Source: CAUUJV01 sp963545565
GTDB taxonomy: Bacteria > Actinomycetota > Actinomycetes > Actinomycetales > Bifidobacteriaceae
DNA length: 64,000 nt
Assembly: GCA_963545565.1 (NCBI GenBank)
Contig: CAUUJV010000001.1
Location: 186,001-250,000 of the forward strand
Reading direction: 5' to 3'
Position numbers and translations under genes: made by a program. Each line of letters starts with the position of its first letter. The stretch's first letter is position 1. Shown here piece after piece: positions 16,557 to 25,358 of the stretch. The notes beneath the pieces were generated by a model. It made no database searches and was not told where the DNA came from. It saw only the letters and a program-made list of their open reading frames with translations.

Positions 16557-17326
16557 AGACTCACCGCCTTGCTGAGAGAATTAACTTCTGTTTGGGAAAG
16601 AATTCTGTATGAACCAGGTTTGATATCACCTAGCTTAATTGGCCCAATTTGAGTGCGAATAAGACGAGTTACCTCAAAACCGAGAGATCCGAACACGCGG
16701 CGCACAATGCGGTTACGGCCTGAATGAATTACTACTTTGACAATGGAATGATCGCGATTCTGGTCAATAATAGAGCACTGATCAAGCTTGATCCATCCGT
16801 CATCGAGCTGCACACCTTGTTTCACCAAGCGGCGGCATACGTTTCCACCAATGTGGCCTTCAAACGTTGCAATATAAGTCTTTGCAACCTCATAACGAGG
16901 ATGCATAACGTGTTGAGATAATTCACCATCATCGGTCATCAAAATAAGACCTTCAGATTCGTAATCGAGGCGTCCCATATGGAATACGCGCTCGTATTTA
17001 TCTCCTATAATGTCCCGCAGTGTCCAACGTCCCTTAGGATCGTCCATAGTTGACAAAACTTTCTTCGGCTTATTGAGCGCCAAAGTAATGTGTTTATTGG
17101 AAATGCGGATTCGTGAACCGTCAACGCGAATCTGCTGTGTCTGTGGATTCGCTCGGGCTCCAAGCTCGGTAACAAGCTCCCCATCAACTTCGACTCGACC
17201 ATCCAAAATCATTTGTTCACATTTACGGCGAGACCCAAAACCGGCTTGAGCTAAAAGTTTTTGAAGTCGAATACCGTCTGTAGATTCTTCATGCGCTTTT
17301 TTCGCGCGGGAATATGGATGTGGCAT
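16553..17326 (-). CDS. rluB: RNA pseudouridine synthase, RluB/RsuA family
   Basis: The enzyme converts uridine to pseudouridine in ribosomal RNA, by family resemblance in 23S rRNA. The 257-residue protein has an N-terminal S4 RNA-binding domain (RLQKLLAQAGFGSRRKCEQ, residues about 20-80) and the catalytic domain with GRLDYESEGLILMTDDG. The Asp of GRLD is the nucleophile, and HSGRNRIVRRVF completes the active site. A frame extension to 17365 exists. I chose ATG 17326 because GGGAG is spaced 5 bases before it. Gene order rluB-cmk-der is the same as in mycobacteria, and the stop overlaps the cmk-der start. Confidence 0.93.
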   Translation of the reverse strand: MPHPYSRAKKAHEESTDGIRLQKLLAQAGFGSRRKCEQMILDGRVEVDGELVTELGARANPQTQQIRVDGSRIRISNKHITLALNKPKKVLSTMDDPKGRWTLRDIIGDKYERVFHMGRLDYESEGLILMTDDGELSQHVMHPRYEVAKTYIATFEGHIGGNVCRRLVKQGVQLDDGWIKLDQCSIIDQNRDHSIVKVVIHSGRNRIVRRVFGSLGFEVTRLIRTQIGPIKLGDIKPGSYRILSQTEVNSLSKAVSL

Positions 17327-17589
17327 CGTTCTCCCAACGTGGCCATGCAGCAACGCTGCGTGCACTATAAAAGTGCTTCTAATAGATCTACTTCATTTTA
17401 CTCAGTGCTGTGGATTTGCTAAGAAGAAAGAAATTACGAGGCATAAAATAGCAAAAATTTGAGGAAATTTAAGGGATTCGAAGTTCTCTTTATAGAAATT
17501 CTCAGCTTTCTTAGGCTACTCCATGGTAATATGACCACGTTTCATAGTTGACTCACAGTTGTGATAAGTCAAGTGTTATAAGGATTCAC

Positions 17590-18696
17590 ATGTCTGATAC
17601 TCTCGTTTACACTTCTGAGGAACCTGAAATTGAGTTCGGTTTGCATAATTCGCGCGTTGCTCGCGTGGGTGCTGAGCTTTTTGGTAGCTTCCTCCTCTTC
17701 TTTATGCTGTTTGCTGGCACCACTTGGGTTGCCTTGATGAGCACATACTCCATGGTTGCTGTTGTTGGTCTGATTACTGGACTTGCTTATGCAGCTGTTA
17801 CCCTCATTTTTGGCAAGGTTTCTGGTGGTCACTTTAATCCTGCTGTTTCCTTCGCAGCGGCTTTGACGTCTCAGATTTCATGGTTGGACGCTATTCTTTA
17901 CATCATTGCTCAGATTGTTGCTTCAATCGGTGCAGGTGCATTGGTAAAGGTAATGCTCCCAACTTCTTCAAGCATTACCCTTAAGACGTGGCTTGCGCAG
18001 GCATTAAACGGTTATGATAAGCTTTCACCTTCTTACTCTTCCCTGTCTTCAGCAAACTTGACTTTCGGCATTGCAACGGCAATTGTGATTGAAATCTTAT
18101 TGACTTGCGTTGTTATTGGAGCTTACTTCTCCACAGTTGATGAAAGCGGTAAGCACAAGCCTTCTCACGTTGCTGCAGTCGGTGTAGCTTATGGTGCATC
18201 TACTATGGTTGCTTACTATATTGATGGTGGTTCCTTCAATCCAGCACGATCAACTGGTATCGCAATTGTCTCTAAGATTTTCACCAATACCAGCACAAAT
18301 CCTTTGAGCCAATTGTGGGTGTTCTGGATTTGCCCACTTCTTGGTGCAGCAGTAGTTGCTCTCGTGTGCATCATCCGTACCTCTGTCGTTGCTAATCAGC
18401 GTGCTGCTGCGCAAGAACTCATCGCAATGCGCATGGAAAAAGAAGCTGCTGAAGAAGCAGAGTATGATTTTGATTCTGTTGATGGCGATGAATACGACGA
18501 AGACTACGATGAGTCCGAAGAACCAGATGAATCAGATGAATCAGATGAATCTAGTGATGAAGCCTCTCAAGACTCTGAAATAAATGCAGATGACTCAGAG
18601 AAAGTTGAACAAGCAGCCGAATCTACAACTAAGACATCTGTCAATATTGTTTTTGAATCTAGTGAAGAGGCGAACGAAGGCAACGAAACTAAATAG
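17590..18696 (+). CDS. AqpZ-like aquaporin with a long acidic C-terminal tail
   Basis: A major intrinsic protein channel. Both half-helix signatures are present: SGGHFNPAVSF after the second helix and GSFNPARSTG after the fifth. Six hydrophobic helices span about residues 25-280. Ser after NPAR (not Asp as in GlpF) points to the water-channel branch, although glycerol or lactic acid passage cannot be excluded. The last 85 residues or so are unlike other aquaporins: a charged helix (RMEKEAAEEAEY) and then a Glu/Asp/Ser tract containing repeated DESDES units. ATG 17590 has AAGGA upstream. An in-frame alternative at 17548 lacks a good site. The 224-base region upstream contains TAATAT at 17527-17532 as a possible -10 box. 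Confidence 0.9.
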   Translation: MSDTLVYTSEEPEIEFGLHNSRVARVGAELFGSFLLFFMLFAGTTWVALMSTYSMVAVVGLITGLAYAAVTLIFGKVSGGHFNPAVSFAAALTSQISWLDAILYIIAQIVASIGAGALVKVMLPTSSSITLKTWLAQALNGYDKLSPSYSSLSSANLTFGIATAIVIEILLTCVVIGAYFSTVDESGKHKPSHVAAVGVAYGASTMVAYYIDGGSFNPARSTGIAIVSKIFTNTSTNPLSQLWVFWICPLLGAAVVALVCIIRTSVVANQRAAAQELIAMRMEKEAAEEAEYDFDSVDGDEYDEDYDESEEPDESDESDESSDEASQDSEINADDSEKVEQAAESTTKTSVNIVFESSEEANEGNETK

Positions 18697-18742
18697 TTTC
18701 TCAGAAATCGTTTAATTCGACTAGTTATAGCTAAGGATTTAG

Positions 18743-18784
18743 AAAAAAATAAAGGGTCTGGCTTGAATGAACTAGGCCCTTTTG
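18743..18784. terminator. Bidirectional terminator between aquaporin and DUF3017 genes
   Basis: Arms AAAGGGTCT (18751-18759) and AGGCCCTTT (18774-18782) pair over 9 bp including a G-U pair. T residues follow on the plus strand, and a run of seven T on the minus strand (complement of 18743-18749). It can serve both convergent genes. Confidence 0.87.
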
Positions 18785-18872
18785 TATGCCTTCATGTAGT
18801 TGCACGTTCGATTTATAAGTTTTGTCTACTGCTTTTTTTGTCCGCCACTATATTGAGAAAAGCGTAAGAAAT

Positions 18873-19190
18873 TTAAAGCGCGAGGATGCTCATATAGAGA
18901 ACGATGAGTCCTAACCCTAAACAGATACTGATGAAAGAGTCAAAGAAGACTCCCCTAACTTTCCAAGGGCTTTTACCGCGCAATACAATTCGCAATACAC
19001 CAGAAAATATGGGAACACCACTGATGATTGCGGTAGAAATACCTACATGACCAAAAGCCATAATGATTGCGCAGGCTACGATAATTGCGCACAAAGCCCA
19101 CTCGTACCAAGTTTTACCTTCGTCTTGTTCACTCACGTATGGGTGGTGGTGCTTTGTGGATGCACTGTCATTATGACTTTTGGATGTCAT
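18873..19190 (-). CDS. DUF3017 family membrane protein
   Basis: A 105-residue protein with a hydrophilic, His-rich N-terminus (STKHHHPYVSEQDEGKTW) and three hydrophobic segments (WALCAIIVACAIIMAFG, ISTAIISGVPIFSGVLRIVLRG, FFDSFISICLGLGLIVLYM). The pattern fits DUF3017, a family of unknown function usually found next to purH in actinobacteria. Here it starts 30 bases after the purH stop with AAAGAGG as ribosome binding site, so the three genes DUF6350, purH and DUF3017 form one unit. Nothing in the sequence suggests a catalytic activity. Confidence 0.8.
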   Translation of the reverse strand: MTSKSHNDSASTKHHHPYVSEQDEGKTWYEWALCAIIVACAIIMAFGHVGISTAIISGVPIFSGVLRIVLRGKSPWKVRGVFFDSFISICLGLGLIVLYMSILAL

Positions 19191-19220
19191 AGGTATAGGC
19201 CTCTTTAACTCATCGTTAAC

Positions 19221-20813
19221 TCAGTGGAAGAAGTGGCGGGTGCCCGTCGTGTACATAGTAATGCCAGCTTCTTGGGCAGCCTTAAAGACTTCTTCATCTC
19301 GGATAGATCCGCCAGGCTGTACGATTGCTTTTACACCAGCGTCAACAAGAATCTGCATTCCATCTGCAAACGGGAAGAATGCATCAGAGGCTCCTACAGC
19401 TCCTTGCGTACGGTTTTCGCCATTCGCAAGAGTATTTGCGCGAGTGACGGCAAGCTGACTAGAATCAGCGCGATTTACCTGCCCCATGCCGATGCCAACT
19501 GTTGCACCGTCGTGTGCTACAAGAATTGCATTAGATTTCACAGAGCGAACTGCACGCCATGCAAATATAAGGTCTTTCATAGTTGCTTCGTCTGCAGCTT
19601 CGCCTGCAACGAGAGTCCATGTTGATGGATTATCACCTTCAGCATTGATACGATCCATGTCTTGCACGAGCAGACCGCCGTCAATAAGGCGCATCTGAGG
19701 AACAGTCTGTGGAGCCTTCGCAACCTTGAGAATACGAAGATTTTTCTTGGTCTGTAGAAGTTCAAGAGCTTCCGGCTCGTAGTCGGGAGCCACAATAACT
19801 TCAGTGAAGATAGGCTTGATTGTTTGAGCCATTTCGAGTGAAACAGTTGCATTTGCTGCAATAACACCGCCATATGCGCTCATTGGGTCGCATGCATGCG
19901 CCTTCTTATGGGCTTCAGCAACGGTGCTACCGATTGCGAGACCACATGGATTAGAGTGCTTAACAACGGCAACTGCAACATCATGAGGGAAATCCCATAC
20001 GCTGCGCCACGCCGAGTCAGCATCAACGTAGTTGTTGTAGCTCATCTGCTTTCCGCCAAGTTGCTCTGCATGAGCAAAATCTCCGGACGCCAATGGATCC
20101 ACATAAAGTGCTGCACTCTGGTGTGGATTCTCACCATAACGTAATACTGCAGCGCGATCCCAAGTACGAGTATTGGCGGAAAGGTATTGCTCGCTCTCCC
20201 CCAAGCTGGCAGGTTTTGGCCATGCTACAGAAGCCCATTCGTTAATTGTTGCGTCGTAGGAAGCTGTGTGAGCATAAGCCTTAGCGGCTAAGTAACGGCG
20301 TTCTTCAAGAGTAAAACCTTGACCGTTGTCAATACGCTCAGAGACGAGTGAATAATCGGCTGGATCTGTAATAACGGCAACGGTCGCAGCATTCTTTGCA
20401 GCGCCGCGAACCATTGAAGGGCCGCCGATATCAATCTTTTCGATAATATCTTCTTCACTTGCGCCACTACGCACGGTATCTGCAAACGGATAAAGATTTA
20501 CAATAACTGCATCGAATGGCTCAATATTGAGCTCTTTGAGCTGGCGAGCATGATCAGGGTTGGTCATATCTGCCAAAATACCTGCATGGATATGCGAATC
20601 AAGAGTTTTAACTCTTCCTTCGAGACTTTCAGGGAAGCCTGTAATGGTCGAGACTTCAACTACGTCTACTCCCATGTCGGCTAAAACTTTAGCTGTAGAT
20701 CCAGTAGAAACAACCGTTGTTCCAGCTTTAGCAAAAGTGTGGGCTAATGTATCAAGCCCTTCTTTGTGGAATACGGATACAAGCACACGATTAAGAGGGC
20801 GATTTGTGCTCAT
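19221..20813 (-). CDS. purH: Bifunctional AICAR transformylase / IMP cyclohydrolase
   Basis: PurH carries out the last two steps of IMP synthesis: formyl transfer to AICAR and ring closure. The N-terminal MGS-like cyclohydrolase domain (residues 1 to about 200) shows VSVFHKEGL, STGSTAKVL, GRVKTLDSHIHAGIL and NLYPFADTV. The transformylase domain shows RYGENPHQSAALY, VVKHSNPCGLA (catalytic Lys-His), SDAFFPFADG, VQPGGSIRDEEV and the C-terminal GTRHFFH. The length of 530 residues is normal. The ATG overlaps the stop of the DUF6350 gene by four bases, as perM and purH are neighbours in mycobacteria. No PurR-type operator was recognised. Confidence 0.97.
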   Translation of the reverse strand: MSTNRPLNRVLVSVFHKEGLDTLAHTFAKAGTTVVSTGSTAKVLADMGVDVVEVSTITGFPESLEGRVKTLDSHIHAGILADMTNPDHARQLKELNIEPFDAVIVNLYPFADTVRSGASEEDIIEKIDIGGPSMVRGAAKNAATVAVITDPADYSLVSERIDNGQGFTLEERRYLAAKAYAHTASYDATINEWASVAWPKPASLGESEQYLSANTRTWDRAAVLRYGENPHQSAALYVDPLASGDFAHAEQLGGKQMSYNNYVDADSAWRSVWDFPHDVAVAVVKHSNPCGLAIGSTVAEAHKKAHACDPMSAYGGVIAANATVSLEMAQTIKPIFTEVIVAPDYEPEALELLQTKKNLRILKVAKAPQTVPQMRLIDGGLLVQDMDRINAEGDNPSTWTLVAGEAADEATMKDLIFAWRAVRSVKSNAILVAHDGATVGIGMGQVNRADSSQLAVTRANTLANGENRTQGAVGASDAFFPFADGMQILVDAGVKAIVQPGGSIRDEEVFKAAQEAGITMYTTGTRHFFH

Positions 20814-22297
20814 TGATTCTCCTTCATTGTGGTGGAACTTTCCGGTTGCTCATTGGATGAAGCATCGGCTGAAATCTTGGATTGAGTGCTACGTGTAGCA
20901 CGCGGTTTTCTGATCTTTTCGGAGCTGTGACTAGGATCTAAACCTACTTTTGAGTCTAGTTGTAAGCTCGCCTTCGACTTTGAACCAGACTCGTTATCAG
21001 AACTATTTGATAAAACTTTTTGTGAAAAACGATCCCATAAATTTAGCGTAACAGCGCGTAAAGATACTACTAGTAACGTGATAAGCCACGCTGCAAAGAG
21101 TCCCCATGCTACTGGTCGTCCAACACTGCCAAGAGAACCTGCAATCTCTACCCCGATGGTGGTAAGATTACCTGTTCCTAGTCCGCCCGTTGACAATGTG
21201 AAAGCGATATTTGCACATACAATTGTGAGGATGGTAGCAAACACGAAAGCACCAGCAGGATAGAGAAAATTGATTATGGTTTGTAGAGAAATCTTCGTAT
21301 CGTCGCCGTTGCTATTTTCAACATCTGATAAAAGATTGAACTGCCGAGTTGAAGCAAGTGTGTGAACACCGAGAATGAAGATTGCAATAACAGGAAGAAC
21401 GAGAAGTACGTAAATAGCAACTGTAGAGTTGATTTTATCTGGCAAAAGTCCAAATATAGGAATAGACGGCAAATTACTTGACTGACCTGTCCACAGAGTG
21501 AAAGTTCCTAGAGTTCCAATAGAAAATCCTTGACCTAGCACCCATGCAAGAGCCCACAGCATAAAGTTTGGCAGCCATAAGAGACTCAGCAGAGTAGTCA
21601 TAATGCGTGAACCAATCTGCATATCAGCAAGGCTGAACACTTTGCCCATGGAGTCGTAATTCATGATGACCCAAAACATCACAGTCAGGGTGCTCAACAG
21701 AACGAAGAAGAAGATTATACGTTGGGTGAGTTGCCAGCCTAACCGCAGCGTTCTACGCAACGTGGCAGACATGCGGCTTTCCAGCCATTCATTGAAAACA
21801 CGTATAACAGGTGTTTCTCGTGACATAGAAAGGCAGTAGCCGAGGATGAATACGACTGCGCTCTTTACCCCAATAATCCACAGACTATCTTGGAGATGAA
21901 ATGACGAGTGTTGAGCAATAAAAACACAGATACCAGTCCACACTGCGGTGCCCCACACGAAGCCAGTAACTGTTTGCGGTGTGCGCTGAGAAACAGAACG
22001 TATCAGAGCCACAATAGAAAGCGTTAGCCCTAAAGGAACAAGTGAAATAACAAGCGATTCATATTTGATAGGCACAGTAAAACTGAGCATAAGAAGAGCT
22101 TGAGTAAGAGGAATCGTATTATAAACAACGGATGTCCCCTCCTCCATAGATATGATGAGGAGGAGTAAAGCCATAAACAAGCCTAGGGCAATAGTGTACA
22201 AAGCAAGAGAAATTAGTGCTATCAGAACTCCATGAGCGGCTTTTGAAAAGCGCCTCTTCCAGAGATTTTGCGATGAATGTACAGCCGATGATGCCAT
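20810..22297 (-). CDS. DUF6350 polytopic membrane protein, PerM-like
   Basis: A 495-residue membrane protein with about nine or ten hydrophobic segments, among them VLIALISLALYTIALGLF, LIISLVPLGLTLSIVALI-type stretches and VAWGLFAAWLITLLVVSL. A polar C-terminal tail of about 70 residues is rich in Ser, Lys and Glu. It fits DUF6350, the family of mycobacterial PerM (Rv0955), which is linked to cell division and stress survival. The location immediately before purH supports that match. Direct proof of a division role here is lacking. The stop codon overlaps the purH start by four bases. Confidence 0.8.
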   Translation of the reverse strand: MASSAVHSSQNLWKRRFSKAAHGVLIALISLALYTIALGLFMALLLLIISMEEGTSVVYNTIPLTQALLMLSFTVPIKYESLVISLVPLGLTLSIVALIRSVSQRTPQTVTGFVWGTAVWTGICVFIAQHSSFHLQDSLWIIGVKSAVVFILGYCLSMSRETPVIRVFNEWLESRMSATLRRTLRLGWQLTQRIIFFFVLLSTLTVMFWVIMNYDSMGKVFSLADMQIGSRIMTTLLSLLWLPNFMLWALAWVLGQGFSIGTLGTFTLWTGQSSNLPSIPIFGLLPDKINSTVAIYVLLVLPVIAIFILGVHTLASTRQFNLLSDVENSNGDDTKISLQTIINFLYPAGAFVFATILTIVCANIAFTLSTGGLGTGNLTTIGVEIAGSLGSVGRPVAWGLFAAWLITLLVVSLRAVTLNLWDRFSQKVLSNSSDNESGSKSKASLQLDSKVGLDPSHSSEKIRKPRATRSTQSKISADASSNEQPESSTTMKENQ

Positions 22298-22334
22298 ATA
22301 TGTTCGAGACTATCCGTTGATGCTCAGAAAAAAT

Positions 22335-22913
22335 TTAGGCAGGCATGGTAAACAAGGAGGAAATAGGATATTGAGAAATTCTCTCATAGCCATCTAATCC
22401 GTCAAGCTTCATTACGAAGGCAAACCCTACAACTTCGGCCTTTACCTTTTCCATAAGCTGCTTAGCTGCCCATGCCGTTCCGCCGGTTGCTACCAAATCG
22501 TCCACAATGAGCACTCGTGAACCTGGCTTAATGAGGTCTTCTTCGATTTCGACACTAGCTTTACCGTATTCCAATGTGTAAGACTGGCTCACAACAGGTG
22601 GTGGCAGTTTTCCTGCCTTGCGGACTGCTACGAAGCCTTTGTTGAGGCGTTGAGCGAGAGCCATACCTATAAGGAAGCCTCGTGCTTCTAGTCCGACTAC
22701 GTAGTCAAATGAATCAACATCAACTGGAAGAATAGAAATAAGCGCATCTGTAAGAAGCTTACTCCCGTGTGGGGTTGCAAACACAGGCATGAAATCGCGG
22801 AAGAGTATGCCCTCATTTGGGAATCCTGGGATTGTGCGAATAAGAGAGCTTAAATATTGTGCATCTTCATCATTAAGCGCATGCTTTTCATTTAATGTGA
22901 TATCTGTTGCCAT
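22335..22913 (-). CDS. apt: Adenine phosphoribosyltransferase
   Basis: Apt salvages adenine to AMP using PRPP. The 192-residue protein has the purine-binding N-terminal region (IPGFPNEGILFRDFMP), EARGFLIG, RKAGKLPPPV and the PRPP loop VLIVDDLVATGGTAWAA. A slight N-terminal extension of about 20 residues precedes the usual start of the family (IRTIPGFP). An AGGTAGAG ribosome binding site supports the chosen ATG. It lies 37 bases upstream of the DUF6350 gene, between the pentagene ruv/yajC group and the purH unit, so de novo and salvage purine genes are adjacent. Confidence 0.95.
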   Translation of the reverse strand: MATDITLNEKHALNDEDAQYLSSLIRTIPGFPNEGILFRDFMPVFATPHGSKLLTDALISILPVDVDSFDYVVGLEARGFLIGMALAQRLNKGFVAVRKAGKLPPPVVSQSYTLEYGKASVEIEEDLIKPGSRVLIVDDLVATGGTAWAAKQLMEKVKAEVVGFAFVMKLDGLDGYERISQYPISSLFTMPA

Positions 22914-22987
22914 TGGAAGCTCTCTACCTTCTTACTTCTTATTTGGCCGTTATTCGACTTTTATTAGTACTCAGTATTAAACATATA

Positions 22988-23017
22988 TGGGCGCCCTGTA
23001 TGTAAAGAGGCCGCCCA
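22988..23017 (-). terminator. Possible terminator after yajC
   Basis: On the minus strand TGGGCGGCC and GGGCGCCCA pair with one central mismatch around a 12-base loop, just after the yajC stop. The following sequence (TATATGTTTAA) is only moderately T-rich, so efficiency is uncertain. Confidence 0.5.
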
Positions 23018-23023
23018 AAGAAA

Positions 23024-23500
23024 TTAGCGATTTTGTGACTGGAAGTCTACCTGGTCGCCTGCTTCTGCAAGGTCTCCAGACTGCTCGCTCGAAGTCGAGG
23101 AGATCTCTGTTACCTCTGCAGGTACAGAGACAACAGATTCTTCTGTGCTGTCTGTACTATCGTTACCAGCTTCTGTATTATCAGTGGCTGGGAGTGGATT
23201 CCCCAGTTCATCTACTTCATCATCGCTAACATAAGCCGGAACGATTGGAGGTTCCGTGATTGCCTGAATGCGCCAGCGGGAAAGATTTCCCTCAGAATTG
23301 ATGACAACCTGATCTTTATCAAGATCAACAGATTCGATTGTTCCAAGTAAGCCTGAGAATGTTGCTACTTCAGTGCCGGGCTGAAGACTCTCACGAAAAT
23401 CTTTGGTCTTCGTCTGCTGCTTCTTTTGCTGGCGAGATTGCCACCACATCATTGCAACCATTGCAACGACGAGGACAACCATAATGATTCCGGAGCCCAT
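23024..23500 (-). CDS. yajC: Preprotein translocase accessory subunit YajC
   Basis: YajC associates with SecDF and the Sec translocon. The 158-residue protein has one N-terminal membrane helix (IIMVVLVVAMVAMMWW), a basic stretch RQQKKQQ, the conserved core LQPGTEVATFSGLLGTIESVD and a divergent acidic tail of about 60 residues that includes many Thr, Ser and Glu. The tail makes it longer than the usual 85-110 residues, as in other actinobacteria. It closes the thrS to yajC row on the minus strand, 62 bases after ruvB. secD and secF, often found next, are not present; apt follows instead. Confidence 0.93.
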   Translation of the reverse strand: MGSGIIMVVLVVAMVAMMWWQSRQQKKQQTKTKDFRESLQPGTEVATFSGLLGTIESVDLDKDQVVINSEGNLSRWRIQAITEPPIVPAYVSDDEVDELGNPLPATDNTEAGNDSTDSTEESVVSVPAEVTEISSTSSEQSGDLAEAGDQVDFQSQNR

Positions 23501-23562
23501 AGAATTCCTTACTGTAAAAGATGAAAATTAAATAGCGTTACACGCCATATCCATCGACGAGT

Positions 23563-24657
23563 CTAGAACAAAGAATTGACATCAGAAGGTGGCGCAAGAC
23601 CTAAATGGTGCCACGCTTTGGATGTAGCCGCGCGTCCGCGTGGAGTGCGAATCAGGAAGCCTTCGCGCACTAAATAGGGTTCGCATACGGTTTCCACAGT
23701 TTCTGCTTCCTCACCCACCATCGCAGATAGATTATTCAGCCCCACAGGGCCGCCTTTGAACTGCTTACAAATTGCATTGAGAACAGCAATATCTAGACGA
23801 TCTAACCCCTCGGCATCAATCTGATACAGTTCGAGAGAATCATAAACAGCTTCTGCATCTGCAGATTCAAGGTCGTGAACAATAACCCAATCGCGCACAC
23901 GTCGCAGTAAACGATTTGCAACACGAGGTGTACCACGTGAACGAACCGCAAGCTGATGCGCTGCCTGATTGTCTAGAGTTAAGTCAAGTACTGCTGCAGA
24001 ACGCTTTATAAGACGTTCTAATTCAGATACTGGGTAGTAATCCAAATGAGCTGTAAAGCCAAAGCGAGCACGCAAAGGCGACGGAAGCATACCTTCTCGT
24101 GTTGTTGCACCAATAACAGTGAATCGAGGCAACGTCAATGGAATAGATGTTGCGCCTGGGCCTTTGCCGACCATTACATCAACGCGAAAATCCTCCATAG
24201 CAATGTAAAGCAGCTCTTCTGCTACGCGAGGCAGGCGGTGAATTTCATCGATAAAGAGTACTTCGCCCTCGTCCAGTGAACTCAAGATAGATGCTAAATC
24301 GCCTGCGTGCTGAATTGCCGGACCAGATGTCACGCGTATAGGAACTTGTAGCTCATTAGCGACAATCATAGAAAGAGTCGTCTTGCCAAGCCCTGGAGGC
24401 CCGGCAAGCAAGATATGATCGGGTGGAACTCCTCGTTTCTGCGCAGCATCAAGGAACAGCTTCATCTGAGCCTTAAGCTGGGGTTGACCAATGAAGGTGT
24501 CTAAACTTGAAGGGCGAAGCTCTTCATCGCTGAGAGTTTCGTTGTCTTGAATCTGACCAGAAACAGTGCGCAATGATGCTTCAACGGCATCTGCGTTGTT
24601 GTGAGGAAAGTCTTCATCTGGGAATAATGAACCATGAGATGACGTAAAATCAGTCAT
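23563..24657 (-). CDS. ruvB: Holliday junction branch migration ATPase RuvB
   Basis: RuvB is the hexameric motor that drives branch migration with RuvA. The 364 residues include the Walker A motif GPPGLGKTT, Walker B FIDEIHRL, sensor 1 GATTREG, the arginine finger region RARFG and the winged-helix C-terminal domain (GGPVGLNNLSAMVGEE). The N-terminus carries about 40 extra residues before LRPSSLDTFIGQ. It follows ruvA by 15 bases, so both would be expressed from the LexA-box-containing region ahead of ruvA as well as from the upstream operon promoter. Confidence 0.97.
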   Translation of the reverse strand: MTDFTSSHGSLFPDEDFPHNNADAVEASLRTVSGQIQDNETLSDEELRPSSLDTFIGQPQLKAQMKLFLDAAQKRGVPPDHILLAGPPGLGKTTLSMIVANELQVPIRVTSGPAIQHAGDLASILSSLDEGEVLFIDEIHRLPRVAEELLYIAMEDFRVDVMVGKGPGATSIPLTLPRFTVIGATTREGMLPSPLRARFGFTAHLDYYPVSELERLIKRSAAVLDLTLDNQAAHQLAVRSRGTPRVANRLLRRVRDWVIVHDLESADAEAVYDSLELYQIDAEGLDRLDIAVLNAICKQFKGGPVGLNNLSAMVGEEAETVETVCEPYLVREGFLIRTPRGRAATSKAWHHLGLAPPSDVNSLF

Positions 24658-24672
24658 TTTATTTATTTGCCT

Positions 24673-25305
24673 TTACCTTACGCGATCAAGACTGGTCAGA
24701 GCAGCTTTAAGCACACGTGGAATATCAGCGGATTTAAGTGGTGTGCTGAGCTGCAACAATTCTATTGCAGACTTCACAGCAGGAATCGCATCGCGTGATT
24801 GCCATCCCAAAGAAATCAAGCCAGTAACCACTTGTTGAGTGCCTGTATCTTCGATATCGGTTTCTTCTGAGGAAATGTTAGATTTGCCATCATTGTTGAG
24901 CGCAGAAATGTCGAGCGAACCAGAGAGTTCTAGGATAATTTTTTGTGCACCTTTTTTACCTAAGCCTGGTGTTTTTGTAAGAGCAGTTGAGTCATTATTA
25001 CGAATAGCAGATGCCAGTTGATCTGGCGTCATAGTCGAAAGCACAGAAAGTGCAACACGTGGCCCTACCCCGCTTACCTTTTGCAATTGGATAAAAAGCT
25101 TTTGAGACGTGGTGTGCAAGAAACCATATAAAGCAATTGCATCTTGAGAAACAGTCATAATCGTATGAATCATATGGGTTTGACCGGTGTGAATTTGGCT
25201 GAGATCTTTGGAAGACATACGAACTGCATAGCCAACTCCATTGACGTCAATAATCGCAGTATCTGCTTCGATTGAAATCACTTCGCCAGTAAGACTAGCA
25301 ATCAT
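24673..25305 (-). CDS. ruvA: Holliday junction DNA helicase subunit RuvA
   Basis: RuvA binds four-way junctions as a tetramer and loads RuvB. The 210-residue protein has the N-terminal OB fold (MIASLTGEVISIE), two helix-hairpin-helix motifs (LQKVSGVGPRVALSVLS and TKTPGLGKKGAQKIILEL), a linker and the C-terminal RuvB-binding domain (GLISLGWQSRDAIPAVKSAI). All three domains are complete. The gap to ruvC is 53 bases and holds a perfect LexA box, so ruvA-ruvB may have their own damage-inducible promoter inside the operon. Confidence 0.96.
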   Translation of the reverse strand: MIASLTGEVISIEADTAIIDVNGVGYAVRMSSKDLSQIHTGQTHMIHTIMTVSQDAIALYGFLHTTSQKLFIQLQKVSGVGPRVALSVLSTMTPDQLASAIRNNDSTALTKTPGLGKKGAQKIILELSGSLDISALNNDGKSNISSEETDIEDTGTQQVVTGLISLGWQSRDAIPAVKSAIELLQLSTPLKSADIPRVLKAALTSLDRVR

Positions 25306-25338
25306 GGTAGCTCCTCATGTCTGCAAGGCAAGTATTAT

Positions 25339-25354
25339 TCGAACGTATGTTCGA
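25339..25354. promoter_or_regulatory. LexA-binding site (SOS box) before ruvA
   Basis: TCGAACGTATGTTCGA has perfect half-sites TCGAAC and GTTCGA around four bases, the classic actinobacterial and Bacillus-type LexA operator. It lies in the ruvC-ruvA gap, 34 bases upstream of the ruvA start on the minus strand. No matching box was seen before uvrA. Confidence 0.85.
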
Positions 25355-25358
25355 TAGG

